DNA of 64,000 nt, taken from assembly GCF_003670115.1 (NCBI RefSeq), contig NZ_QQTY01000002.1, forward strand, positions 496,001-560,000, read 5' to 3'. Shown here piece by piece: positions 32,666-41,959 of this stretch; the stretch's first letter is position 1; each line of letters begins with the position of its first letter. The translations under genes and the position numbers were made by a program. The DNA comes from Natronorubrum halophilum. Lineage in GTDB: Archaea; Halobacteriota; Halobacteria; Halobacteriales; Natrialbaceae. Below the pieces are notes generated by a model, which made no database searches, was not told the origin of the DNA, and saw only the letters and a program-made list of their open reading frames with translations.

Positions 32666-35170
32666 ATGACCGATCAATCGTCGGAACAGAACGACGGCTC
32701 GGACGAATCGGACGGTTCGGAATCCCCCGGTCGGGGCGTCGATTTTCCGGACGATTTCAGTCTCGACGCTCGGCAACTGACCGGCCTCTTGAGCGAGTGC
32801 GCCGTCTCGCTGCTCGACTCGAACGGACGCGTCGCCACGTGGAACGACGGAATCGAACAGCTCACGGGGTACGACGCAAACGAGATCCTCGACGCACATT
32901 ACCGCGTCTTCTTCCCACAGGAGACTCGCGAGACGCAGCTTCCGGCGCAGCTCCTAGAGCGGGCGCGAGCCAACGGACGTGTCGAAGACGAGGGCTGGCG
33001 TCTTCGGCGCGACGGCAGCCGGTTCTGGGTCCGCGAGGTGATCGTCCCGGTTCGTGATACGGATCTGGACGGTGCGTCCGGGTTCGAAAGCGACCGTGAT
33101 TCCCACGGCGGAAGCGATGACCGGCCCGCCGAACTTCGGGGCTACGCGAGAGTGCTCCACGACCGAACCGACGAACACGAGCGCGAACTGGAACTCCACG
33201 AGGAGCAGGTGGTCGCGGAGAGCGTCCTCGAGGCGCAGCCGGACATCGTCTACGCGTTCGATGAGGACGGCACCTTCCTCGAGTGGAACGATCGCGTCCC
33301 GGACGTGACGGGGTACACCGAGGCGGAACTGGCCGAGATGACTCCCACCGAGTTCATCGCGCCCGAGCACCGAGATCGGATCGCCGACGAGATCGCGGGA
33401 CTCCTCGAGGAGAACGAGTACGTCACCGTCGAAGCCGACCTCCTGACGAAAGACGGTACGCAGATCCCCTACGAGTTCAACAGCGCCCGCATCACCGACG
33501 AGAGCGGAACGACGCTCGGGTTTACCGGTGTCGGTCGCGACATCAGCGACCGCAAGGCCCGCGAGCGAGAACTCCGCGAGGAGAAGGCGCTTACCGAGAG
33601 CATCTTCGAGGCGCAGCCGGATCTGCTCTACGCGTACGATACCGAGGGACGGCTCATCCACTGGAACGAGCGATTCGAGCAGTTTACCGGATACGACGCC
33701 GACGAACTCGAGGGAATGAACCCGCTCGATTTCATCGTCCCGGCCGATCGCGACACCATCCGCGACGCGATCGAGCGAATCCAGACGGACGGCGACCGCG
33801 TCACCGCCGAAGGACGAGTGTTGACGAGCGACGGCGAACACATCCCCTACGAGTTCAACAGCGCTCGAATCACGGACGCTGACGGCACGGTCCTCGGATT
33901 TACGGGCGTCGGCCGCGACATCAGCGACCGCAAGGCCCGCGAACGGGAACTCGAGCGACTCGAGCGACTCAACGCGACGATCCGGGCGATCGACGAAACG
34001 ATGGTCGCGGCGGAAACCCGCGCCGAGGTCGAGACGGCGATCACCGAGGCGTTCGCGGCCGCTGACGCCTACCAGTTCGCCGCGATCGGACGAGTGGACG
34101 CGGCGGTTGCGACCGACCAGCAGCCGTGGGACCCGCAGGCGTGGGCCGGGATCGATTCGACCGGCGTCGATGCCGTCCTCTCGTCGTTCATCGGGCCGAC
34201 CGCCGACGCTCCGGGCGAGTCCGTCCTCGAAACGGGATCCGTCCAGTGCTATCACTCCCTTCGCGAGAGCCCCGTCGACGACTGGCGGGCCGGCGCTCGT
34301 ACCCACGACTACGGCTCGATCGCCATCGTTCCCATCGTCGCGAGCGGCCGCACGTTCGGCCTCCTCGTTATCGCCGCCGAGGAGTCGACGGCGTTCACCG
34401 ACCGGGAACGGGAGGTGCTCCAGGAGTTCGGCGGGACGATCGGCCACGCGATCAACGCGATGGCGGTTCGCCGACTCCTCTATCTGGACACCGTTATCGA
34501 ACTCGAGCTCGAGTCGACTACCCGACGGGACGTCTGTATCGATCTCTCGGCGCAGGCCGGATGCCGGTTGACCCTCGACCACGTCCTGCCGCTGACCGAC
34601 GAGCGGTTCGTCTACTACGTCACCGCCGTCGGCGTCGACTCGGCGCAGGTCCGAGCGTACGCCGCGGACGAGCCCGCGATCGAGGAGTTCCGTCGTATCG
34701 ACGCTGTCGTAGCCGAAAGTCAATGGGAGTTCATCGTCCGCGGCCCGACGATTACCGGTCTGCTCGCGGATTACGGCGCTCGAATGCGATCGATGACCGT
34801 CGATGACGGCGTCTCGAACGCGGTCGTTCAGGTGAGCCCCGACGTGGACGTCCGTGAGGTCGTCGACGCGGTCACGACGGCCTATCCCGACACGCAACTG
34901 CTGTCGAAGCGCACCGTCGAGCGCCCGGTCGAAACCCGCGGCGACTTCCGGCGACAGGTCGAAACCGAGTTGACCGACAAGCAACGAACCGCCCTCGAGG
35001 CCGCCTACTACGGCGGGTATTTCGAGTGGCCGACGCGAAACAGCGACGCCAGCGACATCGCCGACCGACTCGACATCGCTCGCCAGACGTTCCACCAGCA
35101 TCTCCGGGTCGCCCAGGAGAAACTCTTTACGGCGTACTTCGAAGGAAAAGGCGAGAGACAACGGGAGTGA
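32666..35170 (+). CDS. Bat-type PAS-GAF-HTH_10 transcription regulator
   Basis: An 834-residue sensor-regulator of the bacterio-opsin activator (Bat) type. Order: an N-terminal acidic region; PAS1 about 36-140; PAS2 about 189-300; PAS3 about 312-425; a GAF domain about 445-600; a Bat-family middle domain about 620-760; and the C-terminal HTH_10 (LTDKQRTALEAAYYGGYFEWPT...DIADRLDIARQTFHQHLRVAQEKLF) at about 768-830. PAS2 and PAS3 are near copies: IPYEFNSARITD and GFTGVGRDISDRKARERE occur in both. No kinase domain, so it acts directly on DNA. The signal is probably light, redox or a small ligand. Start ATG 32666. Confidence 0.9.
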   Translation: MTDQSSEQNDGSDESDGSESPGRGVDFPDDFSLDARQLTGLLSECAVSLLDSNGRVATWNDGIEQLTGYDANEILDAHYRVFFPQETRETQLPAQLLERARANGRVEDEGWRLRRDGSRFWVREVIVPVRDTDLDGASGFESDRDSHGGSDDRPAELRGYARVLHDRTDEHERELELHEEQVVAESVLEAQPDIVYAFDEDGTFLEWNDRVPDVTGYTEAELAEMTPTEFIAPEHRDRIADEIAGLLEENEYVTVEADLLTKDGTQIPYEFNSARITDESGTTLGFTGVGRDISDRKARERELREEKALTESIFEAQPDLLYAYDTEGRLIHWNERFEQFTGYDADELEGMNPLDFIVPADRDTIRDAIERIQTDGDRVTAEGRVLTSDGEHIPYEFNSARITDADGTVLGFTGVGRDISDRKARERELERLERLNATIRAIDETMVAAETRAEVETAITEAFAAADAYQFAAIGRVDAAVATDQQPWDPQAWAGIDSTGVDAVLSSFIGPTADAPGESVLETGSVQCYHSLRESPVDDWRAGARTHDYGSIAIVPIVASGRTFGLLVIAAEESTAFTDREREVLQEFGGTIGHAINAMAVRRLLYLDTVIELELESTTRRDVCIDLSAQAGCRLTLDHVLPLTDERFVYYVTAVGVDSAQVRAYAADEPAIEEFRRIDAVVAESQWEFIVRGPTITGLLADYGARMRSMTVDDGVSNAVVQVSPDVDVREVVDAVTTAYPDTQLLSKRTVERPVETRGDFRRQVETELTDKQRTALEAAYYGGYFEWPTRNSDASDIADRLDIARQTFHQHLRVAQEKLFTAYFEGKGERQRE

Positions 35171-35284
35171 GTCCTGCGGTGGGAGGATACGGCGGGCTCC
35201 GGAACCGACCGGTTCGGTCGATCCCTTTCGGTGACTCATATTCGCCCGCTCGAGCGATGGATTACGACGAAGTATCGCTCGGTC

Positions 35285-35304
35285 ATACCAGAGCACGCTG
35301 GTAT
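35285..35304. promoter_or_regulatory. Inverted repeat upstream of DUF7344 regulator
   Basis: ATACCAGAGCACGCTGGTAT: perfect seven-base arms (ATACCAG / CTGGTAT) around AGCACG, 35-54 bases before ATG 35339. It overlaps GGTATACC (35300-35307), a possible TATA/BRE region. Looks like an autoregulatory operator; inference. Confidence 0.5.
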
Positions 35305-35338
35305 ACCCCTTTCGTGCATTCATCATCTTTATCGGTCA

Positions 35339-36637
35339 ATGAGTTCGCATTTGACTACCGAGCGCACGACCACTGCGTTCGACGTTCTCGCTGCACCTCA
35401 TCGTCGATACCTGCTTTCGACTCTTTACGAACGGCGTCACTCGAGCGATTCGACTCCATCACCGCAGTCACGCGCAATCGCGATCGAGACGCTCGCGACT
35501 GAAATTGCCGTTCGCGAGCACGGTTCACCGATCGTCACCGAAGATCAGTCCCGGGACATCCAGATCCGACTCCTTCACCACCACGTGCCGCGACTGCTCG
35601 ATGTCGGCCTGGTGACCGAGCACACCGGCGGCGACGCGCGAGCCCTCGCTCTCGCCGATCACCCGATCCTCGAGTCGGAGTGGGTCACCACCCTCCTCGA
35701 GAACCCGACCGGCGAGGCGGTCAGCACCGAAACGGAACTGAACCGAACGCTCGAGGCGCTGCAATCCGCACGCTGTCGGCTGGCCTGTGACATCCTCTCG
35801 AGACGGGATGGCGACCTCGCCGTTACCGACCTCGCCGTGATGATCGCCGCTCGGGAGAACGATTGCAGACTCGTCGATGTCGCCGAAACGGAGTGGAAGC
35901 CGATCACCACGACGCTCGTACACAATCACGTACCCGCGCTCGCGGACGCCGGCCTCGTCGAATACGACCGCTCGACCGAGTCCGTCGCGATCACGGCCGA
36001 CGCGCCCCAGTGGCAGGCGGACTGGCTGGCTGCGAGCCCGCTCGGTGCACTCGCGACGGACCTCGAGACGCCGCAGAAACGGGCCAGAACCGGCGCTGCC
36101 GGTCTCGGATCAGACGCGGCGACGGAGACCGATCCGACGGGTGCGGGCGTCTGCTGGACGATCGAAGGCTCCGAGAACGTCGTCGCGAGGGGCCACGAGA
36201 TCGCCGACACCGCCGACGAGGAGCTGTTCGTGACGCTGCCCGATGCGGGACTGATCCAGCAGCGCTGTCTCGAGCGCTGGCGGGCCGCGGCGGATCGCGG
36301 GGTCGATCTCTACATCGGTTCGCGCTCACCGCGGGTACGAGATACCGTCCGGTCGGCGGTTCCCGACGCGACGATCTGTGAACTCCGGTCCGACTGGCTG
36401 AACTTCCCCGTCGAACGGATCCACCACGGCCGCGTCGTGTTCGCCGACCGTGAAACGGTGATGCTCGTAACAGTAGACGACGCGGACGGCGACCCCCGCG
36501 CGACAGCGATCACCGGGGACGGAGCGGGAAATACGCTGGTAAAACTCGTCCGCGAACTCGTCGGCCCTCGAATAGATCGCTTGGAGTCGGCGTCCAACGA
36601 CGGTGATAGTCCGGACGAGCGAGCGACACTGCTCTAA
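35339..36637 (+). CDS. Double DUF7344 winged-helix regulator with C-terminal sensor
   Basis: A 432-residue protein with two tandem haloarchaeal DUF7344 winged-helix modules, residues about 12-110 (FDVLAAPHRRYLLSTLYER...IQIRLLHHHVPRLLDVGLVTEH) and about 130-220 (LEALQSARCRLACDILSRR...ITTTLVHNHVPALADAGLVEYD), and a C-terminal domain (about 265-420) with VARGHEIADTADEELFVTLPDAGLIQQRCLERWRAAADRGVDLYIG resembling the TrmB/PLD-like sensor domain of some archaeal regulators. ATG 35339 begins directly before the first module. An inverted repeat sits in its promoter region. Confidence 0.85.
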   Translation: MSSHLTTERTTTAFDVLAAPHRRYLLSTLYERRHSSDSTPSPQSRAIAIETLATEIAVREHGSPIVTEDQSRDIQIRLLHHHVPRLLDVGLVTEHTGGDARALALADHPILESEWVTTLLENPTGEAVSTETELNRTLEALQSARCRLACDILSRRDGDLAVTDLAVMIAARENDCRLVDVAETEWKPITTTLVHNHVPALADAGLVEYDRSTESVAITADAPQWQADWLAASPLGALATDLETPQKRARTGAAGLGSDAATETDPTGAGVCWTIEGSENVVARGHEIADTADEELFVTLPDAGLIQQRCLERWRAAADRGVDLYIGSRSPRVRDTVRSAVPDATICELRSDWLNFPVERIHHGRVVFADRETVMLVTVDDADGDPRATAITGDGAGNTLVKLVRELVGPRIDRLESASNDGDSPDERATLL

Positions 36638-36691
36638 GATCGGTTTTCCGGTTCGGTTCTCGTCTCGGTCAGTGCACCGTTTATCGCTCGA

Positions 36692-37636
36692 TTACGGGAA
36701 TAGCAGGTACAGAAATACGAAGTAGCCGGCGACGAGGCCGGCACCGTCGAGCCGCGTGAGTTTCCGGCCGTAGCCCATCATGACGACCGAGACGATCGTA
36801 AAGACGATCAGGACGGGGAGTTCGAGACGAAGCGTACTCGGAGCGATCTCGATCGGCGTGATCAGGGCGACGATCCCCAAGACGGCGATGATGTTGTAGA
36901 TGTTCGACCCGACGACGTTGGCGATGGCGAACTCGGTTTCGCCGCGAAGGGCACCGACGACCGAGGCCGCCAGTTCCGGCAGCGAGGTGCCGAGTGCGAG
37001 CACCGTCAGGCCGATGAACAGATCCGAGAAGCCGAGTTCCGAGAGCAAGCCGGTGCCGCCCGACACGAGCCAGCGCGACCCGAGGACGAGCGCCACCAGG
37101 CCGCCGAGAACGAGCGCCACGTCTCGGAGTTCGATCCCGTCCCCGGCCGCCGGATCGTCGAGTTCGGGTGCCGGATCGGCGTTGACGTAGTAGACCAGAT
37201 ACGCCGTGAACCCGGCGAGGACGACCAGCAAGATCGCTCCCTCGAGGCGACCGATCGTACCGTTGACGCCGAGGACGACCAGCAAGACCGCCGCGAAGAT
37301 CATAAACGGAACGTGGCGGCGCATCGCGATATCGCTGATCTGCAGGGGCTTGATCAGCGCAGCGAGGCCGAGGACCAGCCCGATGTTGGCGATGTTCGAG
37401 CCGATAACGGCCCCGAGTCCGATATCCGTCGAGACGTTCAGCGCACCGATGGTCGAGACGAACAGTTCGGGCGCGGTCGTCGCGAACGCGATCACGGTTA
37501 CGCCGACGGTCGCCGCTCGGAGGCCGATCCCCAGTGCGAGTCGACCGGCACCGGCGACGAGTAACTCGGCACCGCCGTAGAGCACGACGATACCCGCGAC
37601 GAGGAGGGCGAGGTAGAGTGGGATTCCCGAGAGCAT
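36692..37636 (-). CDS. Calcium/sodium antiporter (CaCA family)
   Basis: A 314-residue cation antiporter of the YrbG/NCKX-related CaCA family. The two inverted alpha repeats are clear: TVIAFATTAPELFVSTIGALN...GAVIGSNIANIGLVLG near the N terminus and LALGTSLPELAASVVGALRGE...IANVVGSNIYNIIAVLG in the second half; the conserved acidic residues in TAPE and SLPE bind the exchanged ions. About ten transmembrane helices. Function: expelling Ca2+ (or K+/Ca2+) in exchange for Na+. It is divergent from aroE and convergent with the DUF7344 regulator gene. Confidence 0.94.
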   Translation of the reverse strand: MLSGIPLYLALLVAGIVVLYGGAELLVAGAGRLALGIGLRAATVGVTVIAFATTAPELFVSTIGALNVSTDIGLGAVIGSNIANIGLVLGLAALIKPLQISDIAMRRHVPFMIFAAVLLVVLGVNGTIGRLEGAILLVVLAGFTAYLVYYVNADPAPELDDPAAGDGIELRDVALVLGGLVALVLGSRWLVSGGTGLLSELGFSDLFIGLTVLALGTSLPELAASVVGALRGETEFAIANVVGSNIYNIIAVLGIVALITPIEIAPSTLRLELPVLIVFTIVSVVMMGYGRKLTRLDGAGLVAGYFVFLYLLFP

Positions 37637-37751
37637 GATCGCCGCTACTCGTGAACGGCCTAAAAGCGACCCGAAACGATGTTCTCGAGCGAGGAGTGGC
37701 CGGAAGTCACACCGGTTATGACCCCGCGCCGTCGACTATGGGGATATGGCT

Positions 37752-38570
37752 ATGGACGTCTTCGGGTTGCTCGGCAACCCGGTCGGTCACTCGCTGTCGC
37801 CGCCGATGCACGAAGCGGCCTACGACGAACTCGGCCTCGAGGCGCGGTACGTCACCTTCGAGCCCGAACCCGAAGCGATCGAGGACGCGATCGACGGTGC
37901 CGCGGCGCTCGGTATTACGGGGCTGAACGTGACGATCCCGTTCAAGCGGGACGTCCTCGAGCGCGTCGCGGCCGACGAGTTGGCGACCCGAATCGGCGCG
38001 GTCAACACGATCGATTTTACGGGGTCCGGGCGGCCGACGGGACACAACACCGACGCGGTCGGCGCGCTTCGCGCCCTGCGGGACCACGACGTGACCCTCG
38101 AGAACGCACGCGCGGTCGTCGTCGGCGCGGGTGGTGCCGGCCGGGCGGTCGCCTTCGGACTCGCGGACGCGGGTGCGACGGTCGAGATCGCCAACCGGAC
38201 CGAATCGACGGCCCACGAACTCGCAGGCGAGGTACCGAACGCGACGGGACACGGTCTCGAGGGGGGAACGCTCGCCGAATTACTCGCCGATGCTGACGTG
38301 CTGGTCAACGCTACCAGCGTCGGCATGAAAACGGACGAAACGCCCGTTCCCGCCGAGGCGCTCCACGAATCGTTGGCCGTGATGGATGCGGTCTATCAGC
38401 CCCTCGAGACGCGACTGCTTCGGGACGCGGCGGAGGCGGGGGCGACGACCGTCGACGGCGCGTGGATGTTGCTCTACCAGGGCGTCGAGGCGTTCGAACT
38501 GTGGACGGGTGCATCCGCCCCCGTCGATGCGATGAACGAGGCGCTTCGCGGGCAGCTCTCGCGGTCGTAG
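37752..38570 (+). CDS. aroE: Shikimate dehydrogenase
   Basis: NADP-dependent enzyme of the shikimate pathway, reducing 3-dehydroshikimate. The 272-residue protein has the full signature: [17 protein letters not shown] with the substrate-binding serines, [12 protein letters not shown] with the catalytic lysine, GHNTDAVGA with the catalytic aspartate, the NADP loop [20 protein letters not shown] with NRTES, and [14 protein letters not shown]. Two ATG codons compete, 37746 (MAMDV) and 37752 (MDV); the latter matches the usual start. It supplies chorismate for the nearby pab operon. A short leader region separates it from the antiporter gene. Confidence 0.96.
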   Translation: MDVFGLLGNPVGHSLSPPMHEAAYDELGLEARYVTFEPEPEAIEDAIDGAAALGITGLNVTIPFKRDVLERVAADELATRIGAVNTIDFTGSGRPTGHNTDAVGALRALRDHDVTLENARAVVVGAGGAGRAVAFGLADAGATVEIANRTESTAHELAGEVPNATGHGLEGGTLAELLADADVLVNATSVGMKTDETPVPAEALHESLAVMDAVYQPLETRLLRDAAEAGATTVDGAWMLLYQGVEAFELWTGASAPVDAMNEALRGQLSRS

Positions 38571-38749
38571 CTCGTAGCCGCCGAACGTCGTTTTTATCCG
38601 GTCGCACAACGGCTGTTCGATCGGTTCAAAACATGTTCGGTCGGAATGATACGTTTCAGTCGGGGGCGGTAACTCACACGTGCAGTGTTCGGACGGGGCT
38701 GTGTCGGTATCAGGCGAATTTAAGTGATGGAGACGACTATATCGAGATA

Positions 38750-39529
38750 ATGGCAATCCTCCAGAAGCTGAAGTCGCTGCTTGGACTCGGCGAGTCGGAG
38801 TCGGAGCGAGGACGCTCTCGAGAGGTCGGAGTAACGGTCGAACGGGAAGGATCGCGGGAAGACGACCCGGAGCCCGAACCGGAATCGCTCGAGTCGGAGG
38901 CGGAGACGGAACCGCCAGCCCCGTCGAGCGCCACGTCCGAGGAGGCCGATTCGGCCGGAACTGAGACCGAGACGGACGAGACGGAAGTTGACGCGGACGA
39001 GACAGCGGATGACGGTGATGCGTCCGCCGCCGATGACTCGGTCGAGGAATCGGCAGCCGCCGGCTCGGATGCCTCGAGTTCGACCGGCTCGATGACCAAA
39101 CCGACGGACGACCCCGCGTCGGCAGCCGAGCCGGCGGAGGCTGCAGGCCCCACTACGGAGGATGCAGCCCCGACGAGCGAGAAGACACCCGACCTCTCCG
39201 AGGGCGAGGCTCCGGTCGAAGAGGCCGAACCGGAGACGGAGACCGACGAACCGGCCGAGACGGCCGACTCGGAGGCCGAACCCGATGAATCGACCGAGGC
39301 GGTCGACGAAACGGAGCCGGAAACCGACGAACCGGCGGCCGACTCGGACAGCCACGAACCGGTCAACTCGATTAAGGGAATCGGTCCCGCCTACGCCGAC
39401 CGTCTCACCGCCGCGGGCGTCGAGACCGTCGCCGACCTCGCCGGCGCCGATGCGGCCGAACTGTCCGGGGAAACCGACATCTCCGAAACGCGAATCCAGG
39501 GCTGGATCGACCGCGCCGAAGTCAGATAG
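38750..39529 (+). CDS. Acidic low-complexity protein with C-terminal HhH domain
   Basis: A 259-residue protein: residues about 1-20 a short helix (MAILQKLKSLLGLGESE), then about 170 residues of Glu/Asp/Thr/Pro/Ala-rich low-complexity sequence, and a C-terminal helix-hairpin-helix about 205-259, with SIKGIGPAYADRLTAAGVETVADLAGADAAELS, the HhH_5 type found in many archaeal DNA-associated proteins. A linker or DNA-mimicking function for the acidic part is possible. It precedes the pab operon on the same strand by about 150 bases. ATG 38750 has a TTTAAG element about 27-35 bases upstream. Confidence 0.75.
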   Translation: MAILQKLKSLLGLGESESERGRSREVGVTVEREGSREDDPEPEPESLESEAETEPPAPSSATSEEADSAGTETETDETEVDADETADDGDASAADDSVEESAAAGSDASSSTGSMTKPTDDPASAAEPAEAAGPTTEDAAPTSEKTPDLSEGEAPVEEAEPETETDEPAETADSEAEPDESTEAVDETEPETDEPAADSDSHEPVNSIKGIGPAYADRLTAAGVETVADLAGADAAELSGETDISETRIQGWIDRAEVR

Positions 39530-39676
39530 TCCCGCTTCGCGCTCCGATCGCCCTCCACTAACCGACCGACTTCTCCCTCCGCGACAACCGACCCAGTATC
39601 ATCCACACCCGTTCTCGCACCAGCTCTCGTTCCGGAAACCGCAAAAGGATTAGGCTCCCACCCCCTCTCGAGCGAT

Positions 39677-41269
39677 ATGAGCGATCCGCGCGTCGTCACC
39701 TCGCTCGCGTCGTTTCGAGCCGCCGCCCGCGATCGGCTCGAGCGCGACGGGACCGCGACGGCGACCGACGCGGCGACGCGCACCACCGAATTCCGTACGC
39801 CGGTCGAAGTTCGAATCACCGTCGACGATCCGTTTCTCGCCTACCGACGGGCTCGAGATTCGGAAGGGCGCGGAACCGTTTTCCTCGAGACGACAGGCGG
39901 CCAACCCGGCTGGGGCTACTTCGGCGTCGATCCCGTCGATCGGCTCACGGTCGCGCCGGACGCGGTCACGCGATCGCGGGCGGACGACGGCTCCCCGACG
40001 CTCGCGGCCCTCGAGGGGCTGTTCGAGCGGACGGATCTGGTTCGTGGCGACTGCGACGTCCCGTTCCCCTGCGGCGCGGTCGGCTGGCTCTCCTACGACA
40101 TCGTTCGCGAACTCGAGGCGCTTCCCGAGTCGGCCGTCGACGACCGCGGCCTGCCGCGACTCGAGGTCGCCGTCTACGACCGTCTCGTCGCGTGGGAGGC
40201 ACCCACCGACGGCGAGGTGACGCTGCGGGTGACGGCCTGTCCGCGACTCGCGGACGGGGCGGCCGACGGTCGGAGCCGAGACGAGGCGCTTGAAGCGGCC
40301 TACGACCGCGGCCGCGAACGGGCGCTCGCGCTCGCTCGAGCCGCGCTCGAGGGCGATCCGACGATCGGCGACCCCCCGGTAGCGACGCCCGAGGCGACCT
40401 TCGAGAGCGATTGCGGCCGCGAGACCTTCGCGAACCGCGTTCGACGAGTCAAGGAGTACATCCGCGACGGCGACACCTTCCAGGCGAACGTCTCCCAGCG
40501 GTTGGTCGCCCCCGCCGCGGTTCACCCCGTCGCCGCCTACGACGCCCTTCGGCGGGTCAACCCGGCCCCCTACTCGGGCTTACTCGAGTTGCGCGCCGCC
40601 GATCTGGTGAGCGCCAGCCCGGAACTGCTCCTCGAGCGCGACGGCGCGTTCCTCCGCACGGAACCCATCGCCGGCACGCGCCCGCGCGGCGCGACGCCCG
40701 AGGAAGACCGGGAACTCGCGGACGACCTCCGTACCGACGAGAAGGAACGCGCCGAACACGCGATGCTCGTCGACCTCGAGCGAAACGACCTCGGGAAGGT
40801 CAGCGAGTACGGCTCCGTCGCGGTCGACGAGTACCGCCGGATCGATCGCTACTCCGAGGTGATGCATCTCGTCTCGAACGTGACCGGGCGACTCCGAGCC
40901 GACGAGACGCTGGCGGACGCCATCGCGGCGGTGTTTCCGGGGGGAACCATCACCGGCGCGCCAAAGCCGCGGACGATGGAGATCATCGACGAACTCGAGG
41001 CGACCCGACGCGGTCCCTACACGGGCAGTATCGGTATCTTCGGCTTCGACGGCCGGGCGACGCTCAACATCGTCATTCGGACGCTGGTCCGCCACGCCGA
41101 GGAGTACCACCTCCGCGTGGGTGCGGGGATCGTCCACGACTCGGAGCCCGGCCGCGAGTACGACGAGACGCTGGACAAGGCCCGCGCGCTGATCGCGGCG
41201 GTCGACGAGGCCCTCGGCGAGCGCGCGGGCATGGGACTCGAGACCAGCGGAGGTGGGGCGTGTGAATGA
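39677..41269 (+). CDS. pabB: Aminodeoxychorismate/anthranilate synthase component I
   Basis: Chorismate-using enzyme; with PabA it makes the precursor of 4-aminobenzoate. The 530-residue protein carries the chorismate-binding domain: FASRV-type start, then [21 protein letters not shown] (residues 330-338), the catalytic [15 protein letters not shown], and the C-terminal [23 protein letters not shown] and [22 protein letters not shown]. The residue at the E. coli PabB lysine position (PIKGT) is alanine (A332), as in anthranilate synthase and as reported for Bacillus subtilis PabB. Gene order with PabA and PabC strongly supports the PabB role. PabA starts inside its last codons. Confidence 0.9.
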   Translation: MSDPRVVTSLASFRAAARDRLERDGTATATDAATRTTEFRTPVEVRITVDDPFLAYRRARDSEGRGTVFLETTGGQPGWGYFGVDPVDRLTVAPDAVTRSRADDGSPTLAALEGLFERTDLVRGDCDVPFPCGAVGWLSYDIVRELEALPESAVDDRGLPRLEVAVYDRLVAWEAPTDGEVTLRVTACPRLADGAADGRSRDEALEAAYDRGRERALALARAALEGDPTIGDPPVATPEATFESDCGRETFANRVRRVKEYIRDGDTFQANVSQRLVAPAAVHPVAAYDALRRVNPAPYSGLLELRAADLVSASPELLLERDGAFLRTEPIAGTRPRGATPEEDRELADDLRTDEKERAEHAMLVDLERNDLGKVSEYGSVAVDEYRRIDRYSEVMHLVSNVTGRLRADETLADAIAAVFPGGTITGAPKPRTMEIIDELEATRRGPYTGSIGIFGFDGRATLNIVIRTLVRHAEEYHLRVGAGIVHDSEPGREYDETLDKARALIAAVDEALGERAGMGLETSGGGACE

Positions 41270-41951
41270 CGGGCACAGCACCCGCAAGCGAGCGTCGGCG
41301 AGCGACCGCAGCAAAAGGGTGCTGGTCATCGACAACTACGACTCGTTCGCGTACAACCTCGTCCAGTACGTCGGCGAACTCGCGGACGAGGTCGTGGTTC
41401 GGCGCAACGACGAACTCGAGATCGCGGATCTTCGGGAAATCGACCCGACCGGCATCGTCGTTTCGCCGGGGCCGGGAACGCCGCGGGAGGCGGGGATTTC
41501 GATTCCCCTGTTCGCCGAGACCGAGTACCCCATCCTCGGGGTCTGTCTCGGCCACCAGGCCCTCTGTGCCGCCAACGGAGCCCCGGTCGTCCGCGCGCCC
41601 CACGTCGTTCACGGCAAGCCCTCGACCGTCAGCCACGACGGCGACGGGCTCTTCGACGGCCTCCCCGACACCTTTCAGGTCGGGCGCTATCACTCGCTGG
41701 CGGTCGACCGCGAGGACCTTCCCGACTCGCTCGAGGAAACGGCCAAGACGACCGACGAGCGCGGCGTGTTGATGGCGGTTCGCCACCGCGAGAAACCCCA
41801 CGTCGGCGTGCAGTTTCACCCCGAGAGCATCCTGACGCGCGACCGCGAGGCCGGCGCGAGCGGGGACGGCATCTCGCTTTCGATCGGCAAGCGAACGATC
41901 GCGAACTTCTGTCGGTTCGCCGCGAGGGTCGACGAACGGAGGGAGGCGTAA
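41262..41951 (+). CDS. pabA: Aminodeoxychorismate synthase amidotransferase component
   Basis: Glutaminase subunit supplying ammonia to PabB. The 229-residue class I amidotransferase has [20 protein letters not shown] near the N terminus, the nucleophile C in [10 protein letters not shown], and the H-E pair in [10 protein letters not shown]. The start is uncertain: GTG 41262 overlaps the PabB stop (GTGAATGA) and is preferred, with another GTG at 41253. It is tightly coupled to pabB and pabC in one operon. Confidence 0.93.
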   Translation: MNDGHSTRKRASASDRSKRVLVIDNYDSFAYNLVQYVGELADEVVVRRNDELEIADLREIDPTGIVVSPGPGTPREAGISIPLFAETEYPILGVCLGHQALCAANGAPVVRAPHVVHGKPSTVSHDGDGLFDGLPDTFQVGRYHSLAVDREDLPDSLEETAKTTDERGVLMAVRHREKPHVGVQFHPESILTRDREAGASGDGISLSIGKRTIANFCRFAARVDERREA

Positions 41952-41959
41952 CCGCCACG

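Noticed and set aside
32954-35326. Antisense frame of about 790 codons across the Bat-type regulator
   Set aside because: The plus strand has clear PAS, GAF and HTH_10 domains; the antisense product lacks any family motif and has the Arg/Val/Asp pattern of a shadow frame.
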